Shown piece by piece: positions 25,502 to 32,446 of a stretch of 50,420 nucleotides of DNA; positions within the stretch are counted from its first letter, which is position 1, and each line of letters begins with the position of its first letter. A program made the translations under genes and the position numbers. The notes below the pieces were generated by a model. That model did not search any database and was not told where the DNA came from. It worked only from the letters and a program-made list of their open reading frames with translations. The stretch covers positions 1-50,420 of the forward strand of contig JANYHH010000009.1 in assembly GCA_025359505.1 (NCBI GenBank), written 5' to 3'. This stretch comes from Deinococcales bacterium. GTDB taxonomy: Bacteria > Deinococcota > Deinococci > Deinococcales > JAAFIG01.

Positions 25502-26968
25502 ATGCTGCCAGATTTTGAACAAGCCGTTGCCACCTTGCTCACCCAGATTGGTGACGCCGACAGCGTGCCGTTGCTGGCTTTAGAGCACGGCGCGAGGGGC
25601 TTGCAGGATCTGGCAGCGCGGCACGGCGCGGTGCAGTTGGGGCGCGTGGCGGGCAGTCTCGCCAGCCTCGCCAGCACCGCGCAGAGCATGAACGCCCCGA
25701 TTTCACTGGCGGTACTGGACGCGACCTTCAAAGCATTGCAACGGGCCGACCCGAGCGAGGATCTGCACGCTTTGGAGGCGACCCTCGAGCGCTTGGAGGA
25801 AGAGTCGTTTCTGTACACCCCACCGCTTGGGGAACTGATCCTCTCCCCCGTCCCCGTCGCGCCAGAGCGCATCAGCGGGGCGCGGCGCGTGTTGAGCGTG
25901 GACGACTCGAGCCTCGTGCGCGGGGCATTGCGGCGGATTTTCGCCGATGCGGGAGCAGAGGTCGACGAGGCGACCAACGGCGCTGAAGCAGTAGAGCGCT
26001 TCAAGGAGATCGGCAAGTACGACCTCGTGCTGCTGGATGTCAACCTGCCCGACACGACCGGCATTGAGCTGCTGCCGCTGCTGCGGGCGCGTTCGACCGA
26101 GGTCGCCGTGGTGATGCTGACTTCGGAGGACGACATCAAAACCGCGATTGACGCGATCCGCTCCGGCGCGGACGGCTTCATTCAAAAGTCAGACCTGCCA
26201 ATCCAAGGCGAGCGCGACGCGTTCTTTTACGCTTTGGAGCAGGCCCGTGAAGCCCGGGCCGGCATCGTCGCCCGTCAGCAGCTCGAGGGCTTGAAAAGCG
26301 ATTTTTACAGCATGGTCACGCACGACCTGAAAAACCCCGCGAACGTCATCGGCTTGGCTTTGGAGCAGCTCGGTGACACCAGCGCCTTCACCGCCGATCA
26401 GCGCCGTGCGGTCGCGGTCGCCTCGAGCGCCGCCAAGGATTTGCTGCGCTTGGTGGTCGAGTACCTCGATTACGCCAGAATCGATGCGGGGTACTTGGAT
26501 TTGGAGCGAGCGCCCAGCGATCTGGTCGCGCTCGTGAAGCACAGCCTCGAGCAGGCGCGGGTACTCTTTAAGAAACGCCATCAGACGGTCGTGGTGAACC
26601 TCCCCGGTATGCTGATTGCCAATCTGGACGCGAACCGCATCGCGCAGGTGCTGGACAACCTAATCGGTAACGCGATCAAGTACACCCCAGAAGGCGGGCG
26701 GATAGAAATTACTCTGACCCAAACCGAATCACTGCTCTGCTTCACCGTGCGCGACAGCGGCAACGGCGTTCACGCGTCGCAACTCGAGCGGCTGTTCAAG
26801 CGCTTCTCGCGCTTGCCGGGCGAATCCAAACGCAGCAGCGGCACGGGGCTGGGACTGGTGATCGTCAAAGCGATCGTCGAAGCCCACGCTGGTCGCGTCT
26901 GGGCTGAGAGCGCGGGCATCGGCGCGGGCAGCACCTTCAGTTTTGAATTGCCGCTCGGTCAAGTCTGA
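25502..26968 (+). CDS. Receiver-domain histidine kinase with N-terminal helical domain
   Basis: The 488-residue soluble protein has three parts. Residues 1-120 form an all-helical region, possibly Hpt-like but without a clear H-x-x-K-G motif. Residues 128-245 form a receiver domain with VDDSS and phosphoacceptor Asp179 (DLVLLDVNLPD). After 255 come a HisKA dimerisation domain with His274 in MVTHDLKNP and an ATPase domain (LDNLIGNAIKYTPEGG, DSGNGVHASQLERLF, SSGTGLGLVIVKAIVEAHAG). No membrane segment is present, so it probably receives its signal by phosphotransfer. The start is 10 nt after TAAACT. No cognate output regulator is adjacent. Upstream lies ThuA-like, downstream the structured repeat. 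Confidence 0.92.
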   Translation: MLPDFEQAVATLLTQIGDADSVPLLALEHGARGLQDLAARHGAVQLGRVAGSLASLASTAQSMNAPISLAVLDATFKALQRADPSEDLHALEATLERLEEESFLYTPPLGELILSPVPVAPERISGARRVLSVDDSSLVRGALRRIFADAGAEVDEATNGAEAVERFKEIGKYDLVLLDVNLPDTTGIELLPLLRARSTEVAVVMLTSEDDIKTAIDAIRSGADGFIQKSDLPIQGERDAFFYALEQAREARAGIVARQQLEGLKSDFYSMVTHDLKNPANVIGLALEQLGDTSAFTADQRRAVAVASSAAKDLLRLVVEYLDYARIDAGYLDLERAPSDLVALVKHSLEQARVLFKKRHQTVVVNLPGMLIANLDANRIAQVLDNLIGNAIKYTPEGGRIEITLTQTESLLCFTVRDSGNGVHASQLERLFKRFSRLPGESKRSSGTGLGLVIVKAIVEAHAGRVWAESAGIGAGSTFSFELPLGQV

Positions 26969-27107
26969 TCCAAAGTCGTCAATTGGCGTTCGCTTAAGTT
27001 GACTGTGGTTCCTCAAATCAGCCGTCCTGACCGTATTGCTTGAGTTACAGCGAATTTTAGATCAATTGAGAATCTACAGGTTTTCAATCAGTCTCGAGGT
27101 GTGGGAG

Positions 27108-27248
27108 TTAGGGTGTTTTGCACAAAGGTTGTCCACAAATTGCCCAGAAGCAATTTGTTCCCAACGTGTGCAATACGCCATTTGTTTCTACTCGCACCGC
27201 TCGAAAATGGTTGACAAAAACGGTCAACCATTTTGAAATCCGCCCTAA
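27108..27248 (+). ncRNA. Structured 141-bp repeat element, copy 1 (possible RNA or MITE)
   Basis: Ends are TTAGGGTG and CGCCCTAA, an 8-bp terminal inverted repeat with one G-T pair. Inside lie a long outer stem (GGTGTTTTGCACA with TGTGCAATACGCC), a nested hairpin AAATTGC/GCAATTT, and a separate 12-bp perfect hairpin AAAATGGTTGAC/GTCAACCATTTT with a 7-nt loop that resembles a bidirectional terminator. The same element occurs at 44002-44142 with 115 of 141 positions identical. No protein is encoded. The strand is a guess, based on flanking gene direction. Confidence 0.7.
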
Positions 27249-27303
27249 GGAGTCAAGAATTCGCAGACGCGCCCGCAGCGGCGTCTCGAGCCATCATCCA
27301 AGC

Positions 27304-27340
27304 AGCGATTCCGAAGCGGTCACACGACTTCTGAATCGCT
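27304..27340. other. Long hairpin upstream of the aroK leader
   Basis: AGCGATTCCGAAG (27304-27316) and CTTCTGAATCGCT (27328-27340) pair over 13 positions with one mismatch and an 11-nt loop. There is no T-tail, so it looks more like an operator or structural element than a terminator. Nothing else is seen between the kinase gene and this site besides the 141-bp repeat. Confidence 0.5.
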
Positions 27341-27375
27341 GAGCCGCGAAAACAAAGGCTTCAGACTGCGCGTTG

Positions 27376-27381
27376 TAGAAT
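27376..27381 (+). promoter_or_regulatory. -10 box TAGAAT of the aroK leader ORF
   Basis: TAGAAT ends 7 nt before the ATG of the leader ORF at 27389, the usual leaderless spacing in this window. Confidence 0.5.
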
Positions 27382-27388
27382 TCGCGTT

Positions 27389-27493
27389 ATGAACTCCTTT
27401 CCTCTGACCGTCGCGCATCTCAACGGCGCGTTACCCCCACCTCGAGACCATTTCACCCTCGAGATGGGAGTGCGCGATGCCCGCCACTGGTGA
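27389..27493 (+). CDS. 34-residue leader ORF overlapping the aroK start
   Basis: MNSFPLTVAHLNGALPPP followed by RDHFTLEMGVRDARHW ends at a TGA inside aroK (overlap 17 bp). It starts 7 nt after TAGAAT, so ribosomes could begin on the very 5' end of the mRNA. The aroK Shine-Dalgarno (GGGAG) lies inside this ORF, so its translation should affect aroK initiation. It ends in Trp-stop, but with only one Trp and two Phe it is not a classical attenuator peptide. It may be a coupling leader or simply an untranslated coincidence. Confidence 0.4.
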   Translation: MNSFPLTVAHLNGALPPPRDHFTLEMGVRDARHW

Positions 27494-28070
27494 ACCGCTG
27501 ATTCACTTGGAGCGGCCGGTTTCTTGGGTGGCACTGGTCGGGTTCATGGGCACGGGCAAATCGCGCATCGGCTGGGAGTTGTCGCGCTCACTGGCCTTAC
27601 ACTTCGTCGATACCGACAAGGTGATTGAGCGGGTCGCGGGCTTGACGATCCAACAGATCTTCGAGGTCTTTGACGAAGCGACCTTTCGCGGTTTTGAATC
27701 CGAGGTCGTCGATCGCTGCGTGGCCTTGGATCAAGCGGTGGTCAGCACGGGCGGCGGGACGTTTACTCGCGCCGACAACCGCGCCAAGCTGCTCGAGCGG
27801 GGCCCGGTGATTGCCTTACGGGCCAGCCCGGAAACGATTTTGGAGCGCACCCGCAAGCACCCACGGGTGCTGCTGCAAGTCCCCGATCCATTGGGGAAAA
27901 TCAACGAGCTGTTGGAGGTGCGTAAACCCTTTTATGACCTCGCCCCGATTCAGGTCAGCACCGATGGGCGGATGCGGCGCGATGTCGTTGCGGAGATCAT
28001 CGCTCGGCTCGAGGCGTGGCGCGACGAGCGCGAGTTTGACGGTGAGGCGTGGCTGCGCGAGCACGGCTGA
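27477..28070 (+). CDS. aroK: Shikimate kinase
   Basis: It phosphorylates shikimate to shikimate-3-phosphate in aromatic amino acid synthesis. The 197-residue protein has the P-loop LVGFMGTGKSRIG, the shikimate-binding VDTDKVIER and FRGFESEVV, the STGGGTFTRADN loop and the lid Arg in TRKHPRVLLQ. It is slightly longer than the usual 170 residues through a C-terminal charged tail. GGGAG lies 6 nt before the ATG at 27477, inside an upstream leader ORF. No aroB or other shikimate gene is adjacent, but trpB-trpA are 9 kb away. A tandem 14-bp duplication covers its stop codon. Confidence 0.93.
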   Translation: MPATGEPLIHLERPVSWVALVGFMGTGKSRIGWELSRSLALHFVDTDKVIERVAGLTIQQIFEVFDEATFRGFESEVVDRCVALDQAVVSTGGGTFTRADNRAKLLERGPVIALRASPETILERTRKHPRVLLQVPDPLGKINELLEVRKPFYDLAPIQVSTDGRMRRDVVAEIIARLEAWRDEREFDGEAWLREHG

Positions 28071-28091
28071 TCTAGAGGGGCTGATCTAGAG
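28065..28091 (+). repeat. Tandem duplication GGCTGATCTAGAG x2
   Basis: GGCTGATCTAGAG occurs at 28065-28077 and 28079-28091 (14-bp period). The first copy contains the aroK stop codon; the second lies just upstream of the next gene's -10 box. Confidence 0.6.
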
Positions 28092-28092
28092 T

Positions 28093-28098
28093 TAAAAT
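28093..28098 (+). promoter_or_regulatory. -10 box TAAAAT of the VOC gene
   Basis: TAAAAT ends 6 nt before the ATG at 28105. Confidence 0.55.
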
Positions 28099-28104
28099 CA
28101 ACCC

Positions 28105-28491
28105 ATGCGTTTTGAACACACGGCGTACAACGTTTCCGAACCAGCCGCCCAAGCCCAGTGGTACGTCGACGCGTTCGGGCTGCGGATCGTCAGAGCAATC
28201 GGCGCTCCGACCTTCACGCATTTCGTGACCGATAGTGAAAACCGTTTGACGCTAGAGTTTTACTCTAACGAACGCGGCCCAATCCCCGATTATCACGGCA
28301 TCAACCAGTGGACGCAGCACATCGCCTTCTCGAGCGATGACTTGAAGGCAGACGCCGCCAAACTCTCGAGCCTCGGCGGGGTCTGGGACGGCACAGTCAT
28401 TGATTTGCCCGGCGGCGATCAGACCGCTTTCGTGCGCGACCCGTGGGGTTTGACGGTGCAATTGATTCAGCGGGTCAAGCCGCTGTACTGA
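28105..28491 (+). CDS. VOC-superfamily (glyoxalase/dioxygenase-like) protein
   Basis: The 128-residue protein is a single vicinal-oxygen-chelate module: MRFEHTAYNVSEPAAQAQWYVDAFGLRIVRAI, then LEFYSNERGPIPDYHGINQWTQHIAFSSDDLKA, ending AFVRDPWGLTVQLIQRV. Metal-ligand candidates are His5, His76 and the Glu/Gln of the last strand. The family includes lyases, dioxygenases and resistance proteins; substrate cannot be inferred. It is leaderless-like after TAAAAT and converges on the Wzz-like gene with 7 bp between stops. Confidence 0.85.
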   Translation: MRFEHTAYNVSEPAAQAQWYVDAFGLRIVRAIGAPTFTHFVTDSENRLTLEFYSNERGPIPDYHGINQWTQHIAFSSDDLKADAAKLSSLGGVWDGTVIDLPGGDQTAFVRDPWGLTVQLIQRVKPLY

Positions 28492-28498
28492 TGAGTCA

Positions 28499-29503
28499 CT
28501 ACTCGAGCATCGGCACGCCACTGGTCGCAACGGACTTGCCTTCGGACTTGACCGATTGCGGATCGCGCAGCGCTTCGTAAATAAACGCCCAGATCACTGA
28601 CAGCAGCAAGCCCAGCACCGCTGCGAGCGCGGTGTAGAGCGCTGGCTTGGGCTGATCGGCCCGCAGCGGCTCGGCGGCGGGCGTCAACTCCTGCAACTGC
28701 ACCGCTTGCCCAACCAGCTTCTCTAACTCGGCAGCATCGCGCTTGAACGGCTCTAAAGCTTCGATCAGCGACTGTGACTGCGCCAAACCAGTGCGTAGCA
28801 TCGCCTCCTGCACGCTGAGCGTGGAATACGCTGGGTTGATGCCTCGAGCGCTCAGTGCCCCGCCAGACTGACCGTTCGCCCCGGTGATCGGGATGATCGA
28901 ATCCAAGGTACGGGTTTCGTTCGGCGTTTTTTTGAGTTCGATTTGCAGCAACCGCAGGTTTTCCTTGGTGTTGACCAGATCTATTCTGGAGCGCGAAATT
29001 AGTGAATCGATGTTGGTGACGATCACGCCGACCACCCGATTTGTGAAGTAATTTTTGACCACCGTTGAAAGTCTGGTCACGTTGTCAAACGATTCGCGGG
29101 GTGTGCCGCCCTTCGCGGTCAGCGTCAGTAGGCCTTTCTTGGCATCGAAAGCAACTTTATAGCGCTCTTGGGGATCATCCACGCCCAGCTCTTTGGTGAG
29201 CGCAGTGGTTTCCAGCAAATTACTGAGTCCTTCGGCTAGGCCCGGCAAGCTTGGCAGATTGCTCAGCAGTTGCCCAGTGACGCTAGAGCCGCCCAGTGAA
29301 CTGGCGTTGGCGCTCAGGGAGAGCGTTACTTTGGAGATAAACGTTTTTGGCAGCACGAGGCAGACCAAAAGAACGATGACGGCAATCGTTGCAGTGAAAA
29401 TCGCAATAAACCGTCCCCAGCGCCGCAGCACCAAATACACGTCACGCAAAGAGAGTTCGTCGCTCGCATAGCCCGCAGATGTTTCAGAGATTCGTTCTCC
29501 CAT
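28499..29503 (-). CDS. Wzz/chain-length-determinant-like membrane protein
   Basis: The product of about 334 residues has the polysaccharide co-polymerase layout. A cytoplasmic start is followed by a transmembrane helix (FIAIFTATIAVIVLLVCLVLP, about 32-52) and an extracytoplasmic helical region with Wzz-type SLRDVYLVLRRWGR just before the helix. A second helix lies near the C-terminus (ALYTALAAVLGLLLSVIWAFIYEALRDP). It lacks a cytoplasmic tyrosine-kinase domain. Such proteins set the chain length of exported polysaccharide. The ATG at 29503 lies 9 nt after TACACT; longer starts are possible. No glycosyltransferases are adjacent. Confidence 0.82.
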   Translation of the reverse strand: MGERISETSAGYASDELSLRDVYLVLRRWGRFIAIFTATIAVIVLLVCLVLPKTFISKVTLSLSANASSLGGSSVTGQLLSNLPSLPGLAEGLSNLLETTALTKELGVDDPQERYKVAFDAKKGLLTLTAKGGTPRESFDNVTRLSTVVKNYFTNRVVGVIVTNIDSLISRSRIDLVNTKENLRLLQIELKKTPNETRTLDSIIPITGANGQSGGALSARGINPAYSTLSVQEAMLRTGLAQSQSLIEALEPFKRDAAELEKLVGQAVQLQELTPAAEPLRADQPKPALYTALAAVLGLLLSVIWAFIYEALRDPQSVKSEGKSVATSGVPMLE

Positions 29504-29645
29504 TATTCCCGTAGTGTAACAACTCAAATCCATTGGATGTGAGAAATCTATTGGTTTCTCGTTCATCACGAGTGAGGAGTTCAAATGAGCTTTCCCGCAA
29601 CTGCTGCTTCAAAATGCAACAGCAAATTCACCGAGATTCAAAGGA

Positions 29646-30494
29646 TCACGTCTCGAGACCGACCAGCTCCAAACCACCTCGGTCGCGTGGCGCGAACCTG
29701 CCCCACGCGTGAATCGGGTCATGCGGCGTGCAGATGATCGCGCTGGCGTGCGCCCACTCTGGCAACCAGCGCTTTTTCAGCTCGAGCGTCGTCACCGGGT
29801 ACAAGTCGTAGCCCATGATGTATGGATACGGCGCGTGAAGAGTGGTTGGCAGCAGATCAGCGGCATAGATCAGCGTCTGCCCGTCAGCCTCGAGCCGCAC
29901 GCCCTGCTGCCCGAGGTTGTGCCCCGGCAACGGGAAGACGCTCAAACCCGGCAGCAGCTCGGCTTCACCGTCCACCACGTCAAATAAGCCGCGCTCGAGA
30001 ATCGGCGCGATGTTGTGCGCGAGGTAACTGGCGCGGTTGCGTTCATGGGTGTGCTCTGCGTCCCACAGCTCTTGGCGCTGCACAATGTACCGCGCATTTT
30101 TAAACGTCGGCTCGAGGAAAGCGTCCGTGTTGCGTCCCGCGTGATCGAAATGCAGGTGCGTGTTGACCACCAAATCGATATCGCTCGGCTCGAGGTTCAG
30201 TGAACGCAAGCAGGAAAAAACCGTCTCGTCGCGCTCGAGCGCGAATTGGGTTTCAAACTTCTGGCCGCTTTTGTCGTCCATGCCGGTTTCGACGAGGATA
30301 TTTTTACCGTTCAACTGAATCAGCAGTGGGTTGATCCGCAATGCAATGCGGTTCAGCGCGTCTGGCGGCGTCAAGCGCTCCCACAGCACCCGTGGCACAG
30401 ACCCGAACATCGCGCCGCCATCCAACCTGAACTGTCCATCGGTCAGCGAGTAGACATCAGCCGAGCCGACACGAAGATGACGAATCCAAGACAT
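29646..30494 (-). CDS. Metallo-beta-lactamase-fold hydrolase
   Basis: The 282-residue protein has the MBL metal site: THLHFDHAGR (metal-binding HxHxDH), PGHNLGQQG, AADLLPT with the bridging Asp, and TPHDP. The arrangement is like the quorum-quenching lactonase (AiiA-type) and related MBL hydrolases, but the substrate is not determined by these motifs. The ATG at 30494 follows TAAACT by 6 nt. It is transcribed divergently from a small frameshifted ORF 20 bp away. Confidence 0.88.
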   Translation of the reverse strand: MSWIRHLRVGSADVYSLTDGQFRLDGGAMFGSVPRVLWERLTPPDALNRIALRINPLLIQLNGKNILVETGMDDKSGQKFETQFALERDETVFSCLRSLNLEPSDIDLVVNTHLHFDHAGRNTDAFLEPTFKNARYIVQRQELWDAEHTHERNRASYLAHNIAPILERGLFDVVDGEAELLPGLSVFPLPGHNLGQQGVRLEADGQTLIYAADLLPTTLHAPYPYIMGYDLYPVTTLELKKRWLPEWAHASAIICTPHDPIHAWGRFAPRDRGGLELVGLET

Positions 30495-30500
30495 GCACGC

Positions 30501-30506
30501 AGTTTA
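30501..30506 (-). promoter_or_regulatory. -10 box TAAACT of the MBL gene
   Basis: TAAACT on the minus strand ends 6 nt before the ATG at 30494. It overlaps the divergent upstream region of the small ORF at 30515. Confidence 0.5.
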
Positions 30507-30514
30507 ATCCCCGG

Positions 30515-30696
30515 ATGCCTGACCAGCCCGCCATCAAGATTGCGACCGACCGCGAACTCAGCCCGGAAACGCGGGCAATGCTCGAGGGAACGCCAGAAGA
30601 CGACGTGCTGACCGATGGAGAGGCAGCCACGCAGCCCAGTCGAGCCTGCGGATTCCCGTGCCGAGCATTCCAGTTTCAGACGTACAGGAAGAGTAG
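30515..30696 (+). pseudogene. Small ORF frameshifted at a broken CTCGAG site
   Basis: From the ATG at 30515 the frame reads MPDQPAIKIATDRELSPET followed by RAMLEGTPEDDVLTDGEA. Near 30639 the string CAGTCGAG occurs; inserting one C to give CAGCTCGAG, the window's ubiquitous palindrome, continues the frame as SSLRIPVPSIPVSDVQEE and a TAG at 30694-30696. The total would be about 60 residues, acidic, with no known family. Without the correction the frame runs on into sequence antisense to the next gene. It may be a real frameshift, a sequencing error, or not a gene. Confidence 0.4.
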
Positions 30697-30720
30697 AGCA
30701 ACCTCGAGTGTGGCTCGAGG

Positions 30721-31986
30721 TCAGTCACCGCTGGCAAACGACGCGGGTTCGCGCATCGTGGAGACGCTGAACGGGGAACGCTCCTGAATCTGATGCGGTG
30801 CGCCGTACTCAGCCAGCAGCTCGAGGAATGGCAGCGCATCGAAAGCCTCTGGGCTGTGCACTCCCGCGCCCTTCCAAGTGCCACTGGCGATCAACTCGAG
30901 CGCCACGACGGGATTCAGCGCCGTCTGCCAGACGACCGCTTGGCAGCCGTACTCGCGCATCGTCGTTGCGTTTTCAGCCACGTGATAGAGGTAAACCTCT
31001 CGCGGTAAGCCGTTCGTGCCGATGCCTTTAATCCACGTGCCCGCGCAAGTCTTGCCGTGCATCCGCTCGCCGAGCTGCGCCGGATCGGGCAATGTCGCCG
31101 CCACCAAGTCCCTCGGGCTGACCAGCGCGTCACCAACGCGAATCTTGCGTGTGGAGTCCAGCCCGAGTTTGTGCAGCGTTTTTAAGACTTCAATGAACTC
31201 GTCACCCAGTCCGTATTTGAAAGTCACGCGGTTGGCGTCCACGTGGCGCGGAATGAACAAAACCTCCTCGTGCTCCACGTTGACGCACTCCAATGGCCCG
31301 ATGCCCTCGGGGAAATCAAAAATTTCTGGTTCACTGAACGGCGCTGTCGTGAACCAGCCGCGCCTGCGTTCAAAAATGATCGGCGGGTTGAGGCACTCTT
31401 CAATCGTCGTCCAGATGTTGAAGGTCGGCGCGAACGCGAAGCCGTCCACGATCAGATTGCCACCGTCTCGCACACCGATCTGGTCTATGTACTGAAACAG
31501 GTGATCGGCAGCGTAACGGGCGAAGACATCCGACAAACCCGGCTCAACGCCCATGCCCGTTAGCGCCAGTTGCCCGTTGGCCTCCCAGACACTGTGCTGC
31601 GCGAATTGCTCGACCCCGAGCGTCTGCCCCATCAACTCGTAAGGTTTTGTGGAGTGCGGCTGTGACAGGTTACACGCCGTGTCGATGTACGTGCAGCCCG
31701 CTCTGAGGGCTGCCGCGAAAATCGGCGGGTTGAACAGCGGCGCACACAAATTGATGATCGCGTCCGCGCTATGGCGCTGCGCGACCTCGTAGACGCTCTG
31801 CTCGCTCGAGGCGTCCACGGTTTCCGCGCAAACCTCCAAACCGCTGTTGGAAACGCTCAGTGCCACCGCCCTAGCTCTATCGAGGTTGACATCGGCAATG
31901 ATGAGCTTGGAAGCAAATTTTCGGCGGGCGATGATCGCAGCGAACGCGCCGCCGACGCCACCCGCGCCGATGACTAGAACGCGCAT
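30721..31986 (-). CDS. Saccharopine dehydrogenase / carboxynorspermidine synthase-like protein
   Basis: The 421-residue enzyme begins with a Rossmann NAD(P)-binding motif VLVIGAGGVGGAFAAIIARR, followed by IIADVNLDRARAVA, NLCAPLFNPPIFAAALRAGCTYIDTACNL, GMGVEPGLSDVFARYAADHLF, and C-terminal DPAQLGERMHGKTCAGTWIKGI and YHVAENATTMREYGCQAVVWQTA. Family members form or cleave saccharopine-type imino-linked products in lysine metabolism or in norspermidine/homospermidine polyamine synthesis. I cannot choose between them. The ATG at 31986 has GAGGT 7 nt upstream inside an overlapping 14-residue leader ORF. No other lysine or polyamine gene is adjacent. Confidence 0.88.
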   Translation of the reverse strand: MRVLVIGAGGVGGAFAAIIARRKFASKLIIADVNLDRARAVALSVSNSGLEVCAETVDASSEQSVYEVAQRHSADAIINLCAPLFNPPIFAAALRAGCTYIDTACNLSQPHSTKPYELMGQTLGVEQFAQHSVWEANGQLALTGMGVEPGLSDVFARYAADHLFQYIDQIGVRDGGNLIVDGFAFAPTFNIWTTIEECLNPPIIFERRRGWFTTAPFSEPEIFDFPEGIGPLECVNVEHEEVLFIPRHVDANRVTFKYGLGDEFIEVLKTLHKLGLDSTRKIRVGDALVSPRDLVAATLPDPAQLGERMHGKTCAGTWIKGIGTNGLPREVYLYHVAENATTMREYGCQAVVWQTALNPVVALELIASGTWKGAGVHSPEAFDALPFLELLAEYGAPHQIQERSPFSVSTMREPASFASGD

Positions 31987-32018
31987 GGGATGACCTCGAG
32001 ATGATTGATGGGTTGCAT
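31974..32018 (-). CDS. 14-residue leader ORF overlapping the next gene start
   Basis: MQPINHLEVIPCAF starts 4 nt after AAAAGGAG and ends in a TAG 13 bp inside the dehydrogenase-like gene. It contains the gene's own weak ribosome site. The layout parallels the leader before aroK. It may couple translation or simply be fortuitous. Confidence 0.35.
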   Translation of the reverse strand: MQPINHLEVIPCAF

Positions 32019-32446
32019 GAAACTCCTTTTGAGTGCGGGCGACGGGTCAAAAGCGGTTGACTCGAGGCTGCGCTAATCGGGAGTCCAGTGAGCATAGAAC
32101 GCAGCATCACGCTGTTCAGACGTGTACATAAGAACTCTTTTCGGAATGAGGCTCGAGGTCAAGCGGTCGGTGAAGACATTGAACGATCCGATAACTGAAT
32201 TAGATGGTACTCGAGAAACTGAGTTCTGTCAAACAAAAATGCCGTCATGCACGCGTAAAAACCACTTTTCGACAATTCATTTTACGATTCTGAAACCTGC
32301 TTCTTTACCCTCGAGTGACTGCGTTCGGCACACTCTTAAGACTCTTGGGTGACGCGTTGGCAACTGGCAAACTTGACGGTGCGATTTTCGAATCTGGCTC
32401 ACGGCAGATGAGAGCGCTCTCATGGGCTATTGCTCGAGAATAGGGC
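32019..32446. other. Long AT-richer intergenic region
   Basis: This 428-bp gap between two divergent genes is less GC-rich than the rest (notably 32120-32330). A plus-strand open frame of 76 codons at 32122 lacks any family resemblance or ribosome site and I do not call it. CTATT and AATAG flank a CTCGAG just before the WD40 gene start (32428-32445). I see no RNA gene, and no clear promoter beyond weak boxes. Confidence 0.4.

Noticed and set aside
27130-27139. TTGTCCACA in the 141-bp repeat resembles a DnaA box
   Set aside because: Copy 2 has TTGTTCACA, and there are no clustered boxes, AT-rich unwinding region or dnaA/dnaN nearby, so no origin is claimed.
32122-32352. 76-codon ORF in the AT-richer gap
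   Set aside because: No ribosome site, no TANNNT at the right distance and no protein-like pattern.
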